Below, one piece after another: positions 45,460 to 54,977 of a DNA stretch of 64,000 nucleotides (positions are counted from its first letter, which is position 1; every line of letters begins with the position of its first letter). Made by a program: the position numbers and the translations under genes. Source of the stretch: Clostridia bacterium. Its GTDB lineage: Bacteria > Bacillota > Clostridia > Oscillospirales > CAG-272. The notes below the pieces were generated by a model. The model saw only the letters and a program-made list of their open reading frames with translations. It was not told the DNA's origin and searched no databases. The DNA lies in NCBI GenBank assembly GCA_017411805.1, contig JAFQPI010000062.1:1-64000 (forward strand), given 5' to 3'.

Positions 45460-47028
45460 ATGAAAAAAACCATGTCAATCATCCTTGTAGCGATCATGCT
45501 CGCTTCAATGATGACCATGATGATCCCTACAGCATCCGCTGCATGGGACGGCACATCTGCTTCCGCAACTCTTATAGGATCGGGAACGGAAGCGGATCCC
45601 TATCTCATTTCGAGTGAAAACGACCTCGCACACGTTGCAAAGCAGGTCAATGACGGAACGACTCATTACGAGGGCCAGTATCTCAAGCTTGCTGTAGACC
45701 TCGACCTCGGCGGTAAGGAGTGGAGCCCTATCGGTGCACTCAAAGCTAACTACTTCAGCGGCCACTTCGATGGCGACGGACACACGATCACCGGTCTTTT
45801 TGTTAAGACTATAGACGACTCCGCTGCCTACGCAGGCGTTTTCGGACGAATTCTTGACGGTTCCGTAAAGAATCTTAACGTTGACGGCGCGGTCATCAGC
45901 TCTGCTAAGTACGCAGGCGCTATTGCGGGCGTTCTTAATGTAACTGCAGGCACAGGTTTTGCATCTATCACAAACTGCCATTCTTCCAACTGCTCCATCC
46001 GCGGTCTTCAGCCCGCAGGTATTGTTGGACGTTGCAGCACAAAGGAGGCTACCAAGGGTCAGATCGAGGTTACGGGATGTTCTTCAATCAGCAACACCAT
46101 GGGATTTATCACAGGTGAGGAATATCCTGCTGCAAGCCTTGCCAACTTCTACATGGGTGGTATCGTAGGTGCTTCCGGTGTAGCTATTATTTCCGGATGC
46201 TGGGTTGAGAACGCTGTTATCAACGCTCACGGTACCGGTAACCCTTGGATCGGTGGTCTTGTCGGTGTTCACGGCGCGGACTCGGTATCTTCCGATATCA
46301 ACAACTGCTACGTTAAGGGTGTTACAATCAACGTAGATCCTGTCTGTAGCCCCACAGCAGGAAGCTACGGCGGACTTATCGGTAAGGCTGCACACGTTGC
46401 GGTATACGAAGGCGATGCCAATAAAGAGTCTTCGATATTTAACTGCTTCGCTTCCGACGTAACCATCAATAACCCGACAGATTCTACATATCTTGGCGTT
46501 CTTATGGGTCTTGTCAACGACACCTTCTTTTTCAACGATATTTACTACGTTGCTCAGACCAATCTCCCTTCCTTCGGATATGACAAGTACTATGCAGAGT
46601 GGCCCTTCATGGAAGTTACTTCCGTTGGTGATCTTAACGCAGATAACCTCAATAAGGGTAACAGCACTACTGTATGGAAATTTGATGCTGTAGCAGGCCA
46701 TCCTGTAATCGACGTTGATGCCGTTATCGCAAACGAGCCCAAGTTTGTTGACTACTATGTTGAGCATGCGGACGATACTACCGCTGAGGAAACAACGGAG
46801 AAGACCGAGGATACGACGGCAAAGCCCGAAGAGACCAATGAACCCACCACTGAGACCACTACCGAGCCTTCCGTTGAGTCCACCAAGGCTCCCGAGGCAA
46901 ACGTAACAGATGCTCCCGGTACTCAGGCTCCCGCTAAGGAAGAGAAGGGTTGCGGCGGTATGCTCGCAAGCGGAGCAATCGTTGTTGCTCTCCTTGGTAC
47001 CGCTGTTGTCTTCAAGAAGAGAAAATAA
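45460..47028 (+). CDS. Beta-helix (GLUG-like) surface protein B
   Basis: 522 residues, same layout and near-identical C-terminal third as the previous gene: signal peptide (MMIPTASA-AW), GLUG-type coils (YAGVFGRI, YAGAIAGVL, PAGIVGRC, MGGIVGASG, IGGLVGVHG, YGGLIGKAAH), Thr/Glu/Pro linker, GCGGMLASGAIVVALLGTAVVF and a KKRK end. A recent tandem duplication: the linker DNA is almost identical while the coil region has diverged. GGTAAGGTAATGTAATT precedes the ATG. Ligand unknown. Confidence 0.87.
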   Translation: MKKTMSIILVAIMLASMMTMMIPTASAAWDGTSASATLIGSGTEADPYLISSENDLAHVAKQVNDGTTHYEGQYLKLAVDLDLGGKEWSPIGALKANYFSGHFDGDGHTITGLFVKTIDDSAAYAGVFGRILDGSVKNLNVDGAVISSAKYAGAIAGVLNVTAGTGFASITNCHSSNCSIRGLQPAGIVGRCSTKEATKGQIEVTGCSSISNTMGFITGEEYPAASLANFYMGGIVGASGVAIISGCWVENAVINAHGTGNPWIGGLVGVHGADSVSSDINNCYVKGVTINVDPVCSPTAGSYGGLIGKAAHVAVYEGDANKESSIFNCFASDVTINNPTDSTYLGVLMGLVNDTFFFNDIYYVAQTNLPSFGYDKYYAEWPFMEVTSVGDLNADNLNKGNSTTVWKFDAVAGHPVIDVDAVIANEPKFVDYYVEHADDTTAEETTEKTEDTTAKPEETNEPTTETTTEPSVESTKAPEANVTDAPGTQAPAKEEKGCGGMLASGAIVVALLGTAVVFKKRK

Positions 47029-47058
47029 TTTCTATTTCCACTTTTGAGGTTAATTAAA

Positions 47059-48558
47059 ATGAAAAGATTTATCAGAATCATCGCCCTTGTAATGGCGATC
47101 ATGACTCTTGCGGGTGCCTTTGTTGCATGCGCAGAAACGAACACTCCCGAAGTTACTACCGAGGGTAATTCCGGTGCTGCAAGCACCACAGCTCCCGGCG
47201 ACGACGTTACACAGGCAGAAACCGAATACGAAGAAGACGATCTCGCAGATTCCTATAATTTCGATACCACCGTTACCATCTATATGTGGTCCGACTACAC
47301 CATGATGGAGTTCTACGCAGAGGAATCCGGTGATATCATCGACGACGCAATCTTCAACCGTAATAATGACGTTGAGAACAGACTTGGCATCACCCTCGAG
47401 TTCGTTGAGGAGCCCGGCTCCGCTAAGAAGATGACTCCTTGGATGACCAGAGCTGAAAACGACTGGCAGGCTGATAACGAGTACGATATCTATGCAGGCT
47501 ACAGCCGTTGCGCTCCTCAGATGGTTCTCAAGGGCATGACCGCAAACCTTCTTGAGCATGAAGCTTTCAGCGTTGAGAAGTCCTGGTGGCCTAAGGCACT
47601 CACTACAGAGTGTACCATCAACGATAAGCTCTTCTTCTGCTCCGGTGATATTTCCACCAACCTTCTTTGGATGATGACCGGTACCTTCTACAACAAGGAA
47701 CTCTATGAGAAGTACTATGCAGGCGAGAAGTCTCCCATGGATATGGTTGAGGCTAACGAGTGGACCATGGAGAAGCTCTTCTCTATAACCAAGGACATCT
47801 ATACCGATGACGGTAACAACAAAAAGGATACTGCTGATACATTCGGATACGTTCTTTACCAGACCAATATTGACGCATTCCAGACCGCAGCAGGCATCAC
47901 CTCTCTTGAAAAGGATGAGGACAAGGGCCTCAGACTTGCAGACGCATTCCTTGACCAGCGCTGTGCTGACGTATGCGATCTTGTAGGTACTTTCGTTAAG
48001 TCCGAGGGTGTTCTTTACAATGAAAGCACGAGCATCAGAAACATATTCTATGAAGAGCGCGCTCTCTTCATCACCGACCGTACCTTTATCGTTGCCGGTA
48101 AGGATACTACCGAGACCAATAAGATCGAGTTCTCTTACGGTGTAGTTCCCCAGCCTAAGTACGATACCGATCAGGAGACCTTCCTTACCAACGTAGGTCA
48201 TCCCTTCACAATGTACGCGGTCAACTCCAAGACCAAGGATATCGAAGCTGCTGTAACCACTCTTGAGGCTATGGGCTCGGCTAACCACCGCACCGTTACT
48301 CCCGCAGTTTTCGAGGTTGCTATGAAGGTAAGATATAATGACGACCCTCAGGCGTCCAGAATGTATGATATTCTCCGTGAGAACATCTCCTTCGACGCAG
48401 GCCGTCTCTATTGCGATATGCTTGGCAAGAGCACCGCAAACGTATTTACCAACACCGCTCTCTCCGGCAACCCCTCCGGTATTCTCTCCAATATCGACAA
48501 GAATAAGAGAGTTATCGAAGCAGGTATCAAGGATATCATGAAGTTCTACGCTGACTAA
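47059..48558 (+). CDS. Extracellular solute-binding lipoprotein (tandem copy 1)
   Basis: 499 residues from ATG 47059, chosen over TTG 47044 because TGAGGT lies 8 nt before it and it starts a clean lipoprotein signal (lipobox FVAC). After a short Thr/Ala linker: TIYMWSDYTMMEFYAEESGD, IIDDAIFNRNNDVENRLGI, DWQADNEYDIYAGYSR, and SANHRTVTPAVFEVAMKVRY near the C-terminus. A two-lobe sugar-binding type fold. It follows beta-helix gene B by 30 nt and may be in its transcript. Its nearest relative is the next gene. No transport genes are present. Confidence 0.85.
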   Translation: MKRFIRIIALVMAIMTLAGAFVACAETNTPEVTTEGNSGAASTTAPGDDVTQAETEYEEDDLADSYNFDTTVTIYMWSDYTMMEFYAEESGDIIDDAIFNRNNDVENRLGITLEFVEEPGSAKKMTPWMTRAENDWQADNEYDIYAGYSRCAPQMVLKGMTANLLEHEAFSVEKSWWPKALTTECTINDKLFFCSGDISTNLLWMMTGTFYNKELYEKYYAGEKSPMDMVEANEWTMEKLFSITKDIYTDDGNNKKDTADTFGYVLYQTNIDAFQTAAGITSLEKDEDKGLRLADAFLDQRCADVCDLVGTFVKSEGVLYNESTSIRNIFYEERALFITDRTFIVAGKDTTETNKIEFSYGVVPQPKYDTDQETFLTNVGHPFTMYAVNSKTKDIEAAVTTLEAMGSANHRTVTPAVFEVAMKVRYNDDPQASRMYDILRENISFDAGRLYCDMLGKSTANVFTNTALSGNPSGILSNIDKNKRVIEAGIKDIMKFYAD

Positions 48559-48570
48559 TTTCAGCACATA

Positions 48571-48610
48571 CCGAATAACCCGCATACTTGCGGGTTATTC
48601 GGTGTTTTAA
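48571..48610 (+). terminator. Intrinsic terminator between the two binding-protein genes
   Basis: CCGAATAACCCGCA/TGCGGGTTATTCGG, 4-nt loop, TGTTTTAAAA after it. It would allow the second copy to be expressed at a lower level or on its own. Confidence 0.85.
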
Positions 48611-48637
48611 AATATTATCATAATAAGGAGAGTTAAT

Positions 48638-50134
48638 ATGAAAAAGAGCATACGAATTTTTTCATTGATTTTATCGCTTATGACCCTTCTTGGTATTTTT
48701 GCATCCTGCGCGGAGGCAGGTGAGGGAACAACCACAACAGGTTCGACACTTACCAACGCTCCCGGTGAAAGCGGCGACGCAACGACAGTAGCCCCCGACA
48801 CTCTCTATGAAGAGGATGATCTCGATGACAAGTATGAATTTAACGAAACCATTACGATCTATCTGTGGTCTGATTACCGTATGAGAGAATTCTATGCGGA
48901 AGAATCGGGCGACGTTATCGATGATGCTATCTACCACCGCAATATTGCCGTTGCGGACAGACTCGGAATTACCTTCGAGTACGTTGAAGAGCCCGGAGAA
49001 GACAGCGTTTATAAGTCCTGGGTCCAGAAGGCTGAAAACGACTGGCAGGCTGATAACGATTATGATATCTACGCGGGATACAGCCGTGCAGTTCCCGTTC
49101 TTTCTCTTAAGGGTATGACTACCAATCTGCTTGAGCATGAGTCTTTCAGCGTTGAAAAGGCTTGGTGGCCCGAGGCACTCACTACCGAGTGTACGATCAA
49201 CAACAAGCTCTTCTTCTGTTCCGGCGATATCGCTACCAGCCTTCTCTGGTACATGGACGGTATCATGTACAACAAGGAGCTTTATGAATCCTATCTCGGC
49301 TCAGATTCCAATCCCATGGACATGGTTGAGGCTGACAACTGGACCATCGACGTATTCTTCACTCTGATCAAGGATATCTATACCGATGACGGAAACGCAA
49401 CCAAGGACCAGAACGACTTCTTCGGTGCTTCGCTCTATTCTACTGATATCGACGCGTTCCAGATCGGCGCAGGCATTACCTCGCTTGAAAAGAACGCTGA
49501 CGGTGAGCTTCAGATTTCCGAGTCATGGAACAGCGAACGCTGCGCAGACGTTTGCGAGCTTGTAGGTAACTACGTTGCTTCCGAGGGCGTTTATGCTGCT
49601 ACAAGTAAGTCCAGAACCGTATTCTATAATCAGCAGTCCATCTTCCATCTTGACCGTATCTTTATCATTCCCGGTACAGATACTTCCGAGGGAAGCAACG
49701 TTGAATTCGCTTATGGTATAGTTCCCGTTCCGAAGGCTGACAAGACTCAGGAAAATTTCAAGACCAATCTTGGCAACCCCTTCACGATGTATGCTGTAAA
49801 CTCCCAGACCAAGATCCTCGACGCAGCTGTTACAACGCTCGAGGCAATGGGCTCGGCTAACCACCGTACAGTTACTCCCGCAGTATTCGAGGTAGCTATG
49901 AAGGTAAGATATACCGATGATCCTCAGGCGGGAAGAATGTTTGACATCATGCGCGCGGGTATCTCCTTTGACCTTGGCCGCCTTTATGCATATCAGTTCG
50001 GAAGCACAACTGCGGCTCTCTTCAGAAACACCGCAACCTCCGGTAACCCCTCCGGTTTCCTTACCTCTCTTGGAAGAAGTATAAGAATACTTGAGAAGTC
50101 TATTGGAACAATTATGGACGCATATAACGATTAA
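48638..50134 (+). CDS. Extracellular solute-binding lipoprotein (tandem copy 2)
   Basis: 498 residues. Lipobox FASC at about 22; AAGGAG upstream. Same fold as copy 1 with matching TIYLWSDYRMREFYAEESGD, VIDDAIYHRNIAVADRLGI, DWQADNDYDIYAGYSR and SANHRTVTPAVFEVAMKVRY. The C-terminal 100 residues and the middle are the most conserved between copies; the linker and some loops differ, so the two may bind different sugars. No own promoter is obvious, and the terminator ahead would have to be read through. Orphan: no permease nearby. Confidence 0.85.
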   Translation: MKKSIRIFSLILSLMTLLGIFASCAEAGEGTTTTGSTLTNAPGESGDATTVAPDTLYEEDDLDDKYEFNETITIYLWSDYRMREFYAEESGDVIDDAIYHRNIAVADRLGITFEYVEEPGEDSVYKSWVQKAENDWQADNDYDIYAGYSRAVPVLSLKGMTTNLLEHESFSVEKAWWPEALTTECTINNKLFFCSGDIATSLLWYMDGIMYNKELYESYLGSDSNPMDMVEADNWTIDVFFTLIKDIYTDDGNATKDQNDFFGASLYSTDIDAFQIGAGITSLEKNADGELQISESWNSERCADVCELVGNYVASEGVYAATSKSRTVFYNQQSIFHLDRIFIIPGTDTSEGSNVEFAYGIVPVPKADKTQENFKTNLGNPFTMYAVNSQTKILDAAVTTLEAMGSANHRTVTPAVFEVAMKVRYTDDPQAGRMFDIMRAGISFDLGRLYAYQFGSTTAALFRNTATSGNPSGFLTSLGRSIRILEKSIGTIMDAYND

Positions 50135-50146
50135 TCCGATATATTA

Positions 50147-50187
50147 ACCGCCTGCCCTAAATAATATGGGGCGGGCGGTATTATTTT
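50147..50187 (+). terminator. Intrinsic terminator after the second binding protein
   Basis: ACCGCCTGCCC/GGGCGGGCGGT (one G-U pair), then ATTATTTTAT. Confidence 0.8.
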
Positions 50188-50200
50188 ATATGAATGCCTA

Positions 50201-50229
50201 TTGACAATCATATAAAAATGTGATAAAAT
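50201..50229 (+). promoter_or_regulatory. glyA promoter
   Basis: TTGACA (50201-50206), 17-nt spacer, TAAAAT (50224-50229) with an upstream TGA (extended -10). Confidence 0.8.
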
Positions 50230-50258
50230 AAATCATATTTTTCATAGGAGGAAATGAT

Positions 50259-51497
50259 ATGTTTTTTGAAAGAGTAAAGGATTTTGATCCCGAGGTTGGT
50301 GCTGCGTGCGGCAGAGAATTGAACCGTCAGCGCGGAAATATCGAGCTCATCGCATCCGAGAATATCGTCTCCGAGGCAGTGCTTCTTGCCGCAGGAGGAG
50401 TTCTCACAAATAAATATGCCGAAGGTTATCCGGGTAAGCGATACTACGGCGGATGCGAGTTTGTTGACGAAGTAGAGGAAATTGCGCGTCAGCGTGCATG
50501 CAAGCTCTGGGGAGCAGACCACGCAAACGTACAGCCTCACAGCGGAGCAAACGCAAATCTTGCGGCATTCTTCGCTCTTCTCAATCCCGGTGATAAGGTG
50601 CTTTCCATGAACCTTGCACACGGCGGACATATCTCTCACGGCTTGCCCATCAATATTTCGGGTAAGTATTTCACAATATATCAGTACGGCGTTGACGCAG
50701 AGACGGGACTTATCAACTATGATGAGGTTCGCCGCATGGCTCTTGAATGCCGTCCCAAGATGATCCTCGCGGGCGCAAGCGCATACCCGAGAATCATTGA
50801 CTTCGCAAAGTTCCGCGAGATCGCGGATGAGGTAGGCGCATATCTTATGGTAGATATGGCTCATATCGCAGGACTTGTTGCCGCAGGCGTTCATCCCTCT
50901 CCTGTTCCCTATGCGGACGTCGTAACCACTACTACTCACAAGACTCTCCGCGGCCCCAGAGGCGGTCTTATCCTTTGCCGCGAACAGTTTGCTACCGCTA
51001 TTGACAAAGCCATCTTCCCGGGCACACAGGGCGGTCCTCTGATGCATATTATTGCCGCAAAGGCGGTTGCACTCGGCGAGGCACTTCGCCCCGAGTTCGT
51101 TGACTATCAGAAGCAGGTTGTCGCCAATGCCGCAAGACTTGCAAAGGGTCTTATTGAGCGCGATATCAAGCTTGTTTCGGGAGGTACAGAGAACCATCTT
51201 ATGCTTCTCGATCTCCGCAACACAGGTATGACGGGCCGCGAACTTGAGGTAAATCTCGATAAGGTGCACATCACCGCGAACAAGAACGCGATCCCCAACG
51301 ACCCCCAGAAGCCCGCTTACACTTCGGGTCTCCGAGTAGGTACTCCCGCAGTAACCACCCGTGGCTTTGGTCTTGAGGAAATGGACAAGATCGCCGGATT
51401 TATTTCAGACGCAGTCTATGATTTCGAAAACAAGAAGGCCTCTATCGCCGAGGGCGTTGCAGAGCTTTGTGCAAAGTTCCCAATCTATGTAGGTTAA
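50259..51497 (+). CDS. glyA: Serine hydroxymethyltransferase
   Basis: 412 residues, fold type I PLP enzyme. [75 protein letters not shown] and [18 protein letters not shown] with the PLP-binding Lys. It converts serine and tetrahydrofolate to glycine and methylene-tetrahydrofolate. AGGAGG 8-9 nt upstream. Single gene with its own promoter and terminator. Confidence 0.98.
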   Translation: MFFERVKDFDPEVGAACGRELNRQRGNIELIASENIVSEAVLLAAGGVLTNKYAEGYPGKRYYGGCEFVDEVEEIARQRACKLWGADHANVQPHSGANANLAAFFALLNPGDKVLSMNLAHGGHISHGLPINISGKYFTIYQYGVDAETGLINYDEVRRMALECRPKMILAGASAYPRIIDFAKFREIADEVGAYLMVDMAHIAGLVAAGVHPSPVPYADVVTTTTHKTLRGPRGGLILCREQFATAIDKAIFPGTQGGPLMHIIAAKAVALGEALRPEFVDYQKQVVANAARLAKGLIERDIKLVSGGTENHLMLLDLRNTGMTGRELEVNLDKVHITANKNAIPNDPQKPAYTSGLRVGTPAVTTRGFGLEEMDKIAGFISDAVYDFENKKASIAEGVAELCAKFPIYVG

Positions 51498-51502
51498 TAT
51501 TC

Positions 51503-51539
51503 AAAGACAACGGACAAGCCCTTGCCCGTTGTCTTTTTT
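51503..51539 (+). terminator. glyA terminator
   Basis: AAAGACAACGG/CCGTTGTCTTT then TTTT; 12-nt loop. Confidence 0.9.
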
Positions 51540-51601
51540 ACTAAAAATGTATGGGAATATATGTGAATTATTAACAAAAAATCAGATCAAATTAATTTTG
51601 G

Positions 51602-51630
51602 TTGACAATCTCAACACAATGTGTTATAAT
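51602..51630 (+). promoter_or_regulatory. Promoter of the third beta-helix surface protein gene
   Basis: TTGACA (51602-51607), 17-nt spacer, TATAAT (51625-51630). Confidence 0.88.
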
Positions 51631-51664
51631 ATAAAATACCAATAATATAAAAAGGAGAAAAACA

Positions 51665-53656
51665 ATGAAGAGATTTATTTCCGCTCTTTTAACCATTGCT
51701 ATGGTTGCCGCTCTCGCAATTGGTGTCGGTGCTGAAAAGGAAGCGTATACTCCCGATGCAAACGCTGTTGCCATTACCGATCAAGCGGGTTTCCTTGCTA
51801 TGGATCCTGCAGGTAGCTACTACCTTGCAAACGATCTTACCCTTACCGCTACTTATAGCGGTGATTTCGCCGGCACTTTCGACGGTAACGGCAAGACCAT
51901 CACTCTCAGTGCTCCCGTTTTTGCAACCGTTAACGGTGCAACAATCAAGAACCTTAACGTAAAGGGTGCAATTACCACCGCAGAGAAGACTGCATTCGTA
52001 AATGAGAATGATCACGACTTCATCGCGGCAGTTGCTGTTATTACAAGCGGTAACTCTGTATTTACCAACATCACCTCCGATGTTGATATTTCCGCAACCG
52101 GCGGAAACACCAGAGGTGCGGGTATCGTTGCTTTCACAAATGCAGAAGGTACTGTCACAATGACCGATTGCGTAAACTACGGTGATGTTTTTATGCATTA
52201 CTCCGGCGGTATTTACGGTTGGACCGATAAGGCTGTAAATGCTACTTTCACCAATTGCGTAAACTACGGTAATATTAGTTCAACCACAGGTTACGTAGGC
52301 GGTGTTGTTAACCGTGTTTCCGCAAAGGCTGCAACAAATGTTTTTGTTGGATGTGAAAATCACGGTGAAGTAAGCGGCACAACTCAGGTTGCGGGTATTG
52401 TTGCTTATGCATCGGGTAATCTTTCTTTCGACGGATGTCTCAATACCGGTAAGATTATCAATGTTGAAGGTAAGAACACCCATGCCGCAGGTATCATCGG
52501 TACCAATCAGGCTAATGCAGGTACTACTACATTCATTAAGAATTGTGTGAACACCGGAGATATTACCGGTTATTCCGTAGACGGTGAGCATACCGCCGGC
52601 GGTATCGCAGGTTACATCAACGAGACAACTCTTATTATGGAATACTGCTATAACAGCGGTGACATTACAGGTACATTTGCTGTTGCCGGCCTTGCCGGCC
52701 GTGTAAGACATAAGGCAGCGGGAACAGTTGAGCCCAACACCCAGGCTGCTTTCCGTTACTGCATCAACACAGGTAACATCACTGCTGAACGCAGTGCTGC
52801 AGGTATCTCCGCAAGATGCGGTCTTACTAACGGTCTTGGCACCGTTGAGTTCACTAACTGCATCAACACAGGTAACATTTCGGTTGTAAATCTTCGCGAT
52901 GCTCAGGCAACAAACAATGACTGCGGTATCGCAGGTATTGCAGGACATGTTCGTGCAAAGGAATCCGAAGGTTCCAAGGTTGTAGTAACCAACTGTATTA
53001 CTACCGGTGATATTACCGTAGCTGCAGGTACTACCCGTATCCCCGCATTCCTTGTTGGTTTTGCAGGCGGCGGTGCTAACATTGAATTTAACAACAATAA
53101 GGTTAGCGGTAAGCTCATCAACGAAGACGATGCAACAAAGGTTGCAGGTCTCTTCAACAACAATTCCTACTACCTCCCCGACGGTGCTCTTAATACCACT
53201 GCAGTAACCGCTGATTACAGCTATCCCGCATCTCGCGAGAAGCTCGACGGCGCAGAGGCAGCTGATTACGTACAGCCGGGAACCAAGTACACCCTTGCTT
53301 CCTTTGATACCGCAGTACTCACAAGCGGCGAGGCTATCTATGAGATCAACCAGGCTTACAAGGCTGCTACAGGCTCTGAGGAAGATGTATTCTTTATGAC
53401 CATTGACGGTACCTTCAAGCCCACTACTGTTGCTACAGGCGAAAATTCAGTGCTCAAGATCGACGGCGGATATGCAAATAAGCTCCCCGAAGTTCCCGAA
53501 TCTACCGAACCCGCACCTGACACAACAGAGCCCGCTCCCGACACAACAGAGCCAGGCTCTTCCTCCGAAACCGGAGACAGCTCGATCGTTTTCATCGCTC
53601 TCGTTGTAATTTCTGTTTCTACTCTTGCAGTAGTTTCCAAGAAGCGCAAAAACTGA
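51665..53656 (+). CDS. Beta-helix surface protein with TGD-type C-terminal anchor
   Basis: 663 residues. Signal peptide cut near GVGA-EK. Beta-helix coils over about 45-500 with many C-x-N-T/Y-G-D/N repeats (CVNYGDVFMHYSGGIYG, CLNTGKI, CINTGNI) and AGGIAGY/AGIAGH turns. Pro/Thr/Glu linker (PAPDTTEPAPDTTEPG), then ETGDSS, a hydrophobic helix and KKRKN, which resembles a sortase-type anchor with TGD in place of LPXTG. AAAGGAG 8 nt upstream. Probably wall-attached, with a binding role. Confidence 0.86.
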   Translation: MKRFISALLTIAMVAALAIGVGAEKEAYTPDANAVAITDQAGFLAMDPAGSYYLANDLTLTATYSGDFAGTFDGNGKTITLSAPVFATVNGATIKNLNVKGAITTAEKTAFVNENDHDFIAAVAVITSGNSVFTNITSDVDISATGGNTRGAGIVAFTNAEGTVTMTDCVNYGDVFMHYSGGIYGWTDKAVNATFTNCVNYGNISSTTGYVGGVVNRVSAKAATNVFVGCENHGEVSGTTQVAGIVAYASGNLSFDGCLNTGKIINVEGKNTHAAGIIGTNQANAGTTTFIKNCVNTGDITGYSVDGEHTAGGIAGYINETTLIMEYCYNSGDITGTFAVAGLAGRVRHKAAGTVEPNTQAAFRYCINTGNITAERSAAGISARCGLTNGLGTVEFTNCINTGNISVVNLRDAQATNNDCGIAGIAGHVRAKESEGSKVVVTNCITTGDITVAAGTTRIPAFLVGFAGGGANIEFNNNKVSGKLINEDDATKVAGLFNNNSYYLPDGALNTTAVTADYSYPASREKLDGAEAADYVQPGTKYTLASFDTAVLTSGEAIYEINQAYKAATGSEEDVFFMTIDGTFKPTTVATGENSVLKIDGGYANKLPEVPESTEPAPDTTEPAPDTTEPGSSSETGDSSIVFIALVVISVSTLAVVSKKRKN

Positions 53657-53665
53657 TAAAAGATA

Positions 53666-53704
53666 AATACAACCCCGGGTTCAATCCGAACCCGGGGTTG
53701 TATT
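53666..53704. terminator. Bidirectional intrinsic terminator
   Basis: Perfect 17-bp arms (53666-53682, 53688-53704) with core ACAACCCCGGGTTC, 5-nt loop, between convergent genes. Confidence 0.9.
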
Positions 53705-53724
53705 TGTTTGTTATGATAAATAAA

Positions 53725-54789
53725 TCAATAAACTTCCTTTTCGAACTTCTTCCAGGGTACTTCAATTCCTGTCTCGTTGTCGAGAAGTCTGCCGATGTGG
53801 TAGAGAAGGGGAAGATCGTCAGCCTTGATAACACCCATGGACTCAAGGGTCTTAGCTGCTTCAACTGTTCTGCCTGCGATAGCGATGGACTCGAGGGTAA
53901 CACCCTTGAGAGCTTCCATAGCATCCTTGAAGCTCATGCCTGTGCCAAGAAGAGTACCGATCTTACGGGTTCTGCCGCCGAATACGGTAACGTAAAGGTC
54001 GCCGGCTCCAAGCTCGATGTTGTCGGGATGTCCGCCGCAGAGGTCGAGAAGAACTCTCATCTCGCGAACTGCCTGACCGAAGAGAGCTGCCTGGGAGTTG
54101 TAATGCTCAAACTCGCGGCCCTCGCGCTTGTAGGACATACCGATCGCGAGAGATACGCCGAGAGCGTATGCGTTCTTGAGAGCAACTGCGCACTCAACGC
54201 CGCGAACGTCGGTGGAAAGGCTTACGTGGTAGTAGGGAGCCTCGAAGAGATCGCGGATCTCGCGGAGAAGCTCGATCTTGCGTCCGCAGAAGGTTACGCA
54301 AGAGGGGTCGAGGTCTGCAAGCTCATAGCTGGTGCAGGGGCCGCCAACTGCGCAGAAGTCGATGTTCTTCTTACCGCAAGCAGCAGCAACCTCTTCCATT
54401 CTTTCGGGATAGGAGATCATCTTACCTTCGCCGAGGTGGATCATACCCTTGGAGATAGAGAGAACCGGAACTCCGTCGGGGAGGCGCGGAATTACGTAAT
54501 CGAGATACCAATCAAGACCGAAGCTCGATACGCCGCAAATGGAAAGATCAGCTCCCTCGAGAGCTTCTTTGAGCTGGTCAACTGTGTAGTACTCGGTGCC
54601 TGCGGGAATGGGACGCTTTAGGGTCAGGTGCTCGCCTGTAGCGCGCGCGTGTGCGATGATCTCGCCGTCAAGGGGAGAACCTACGAAGCGGATCTTGCAG
54701 CCGTTGTATGCTGCTGGCCAGGTGATGGCGGAGCCCATCATACCGCAGCCGACAACTGTGATAATGGGATGTTCGGACTTGTTTCTCAT
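53725..54789 (-). CDS. NAD-dependent glycerol-3-phosphate dehydrogenase family protein
   Basis: 354 residues. ITVVGCGMMGSAITWPAAYNG is the NAD-binding loop (GxGxxG variant); then VLSISKGMI, the GPC/S motif at AVGGPCTSYELA, and DVRGVECAVALKNAYALG with the catalytic Lys (ALKN) of the GpsA family. It is more distant from classical GpsA than usual (Pro and Trp in the first helix), so the substrate could be another phospho-sugar or hydroxy acid. AAAGGAAG upstream fixes the start. Single gene. Confidence 0.82.
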   Translation of the reverse strand: MRNKSEHPIITVVGCGMMGSAITWPAAYNGCKIRFVGSPLDGEIIAHARATGEHLTLKRPIPAGTEYYTVDQLKEALEGADLSICGVSSFGLDWYLDYVIPRLPDGVPVLSISKGMIHLGEGKMISYPERMEEVAAACGKKNIDFCAVGGPCTSYELADLDPSCVTFCGRKIELLREIRDLFEAPYYHVSLSTDVRGVECAVALKNAYALGVSLAIGMSYKREGREFEHYNSQAALFGQAVREMRVLLDLCGGHPDNIELGAGDLYVTVFGGRTRKIGTLLGTGMSFKDAMEALKGVTLESIAIAGRTVEAAKTLESMGVIKADDLPLLYHIGRLLDNETGIEVPWKKFEKEVY

Positions 54790-54828
54790 TTTTTTCTTCC
54801 TTTATGTAATATTTTTTTACCGTATATA

Positions 54829-54857
54829 ATTATACTACAAAAATAGGTTGATTTCAA
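54829..54857 (-). promoter_or_regulatory. Promoter of the glycerol-3-phosphate dehydrogenase-like gene
   Basis: Minus strand TTGAAA (54857-54852), 17-nt spacer, TATAAT (54834-54829). Confidence 0.75.
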
Positions 54858-54933
54858 TAGTTTTTAAAGCTTTTTGAAAAAAACGGCATTATGTTGAGTT
54901 TTGATAATGTAATAAATGATTTTTTATTGCAAT

Positions 54934-54966
54934 ATGAAAAAGCACCTGCCCGAAGGCAAGTGCTTT
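54934..54966 (-). terminator. Intrinsic terminator with TTCG loop
   Basis: Minus strand AAAGCACTTGCC-TTCG-GGCAGGTGCTTT then TTCAT; a very stable UUCG tetraloop closed by C-G. Confidence 0.9.
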
Positions 54967-54977
54967 AATCTTGAAAA

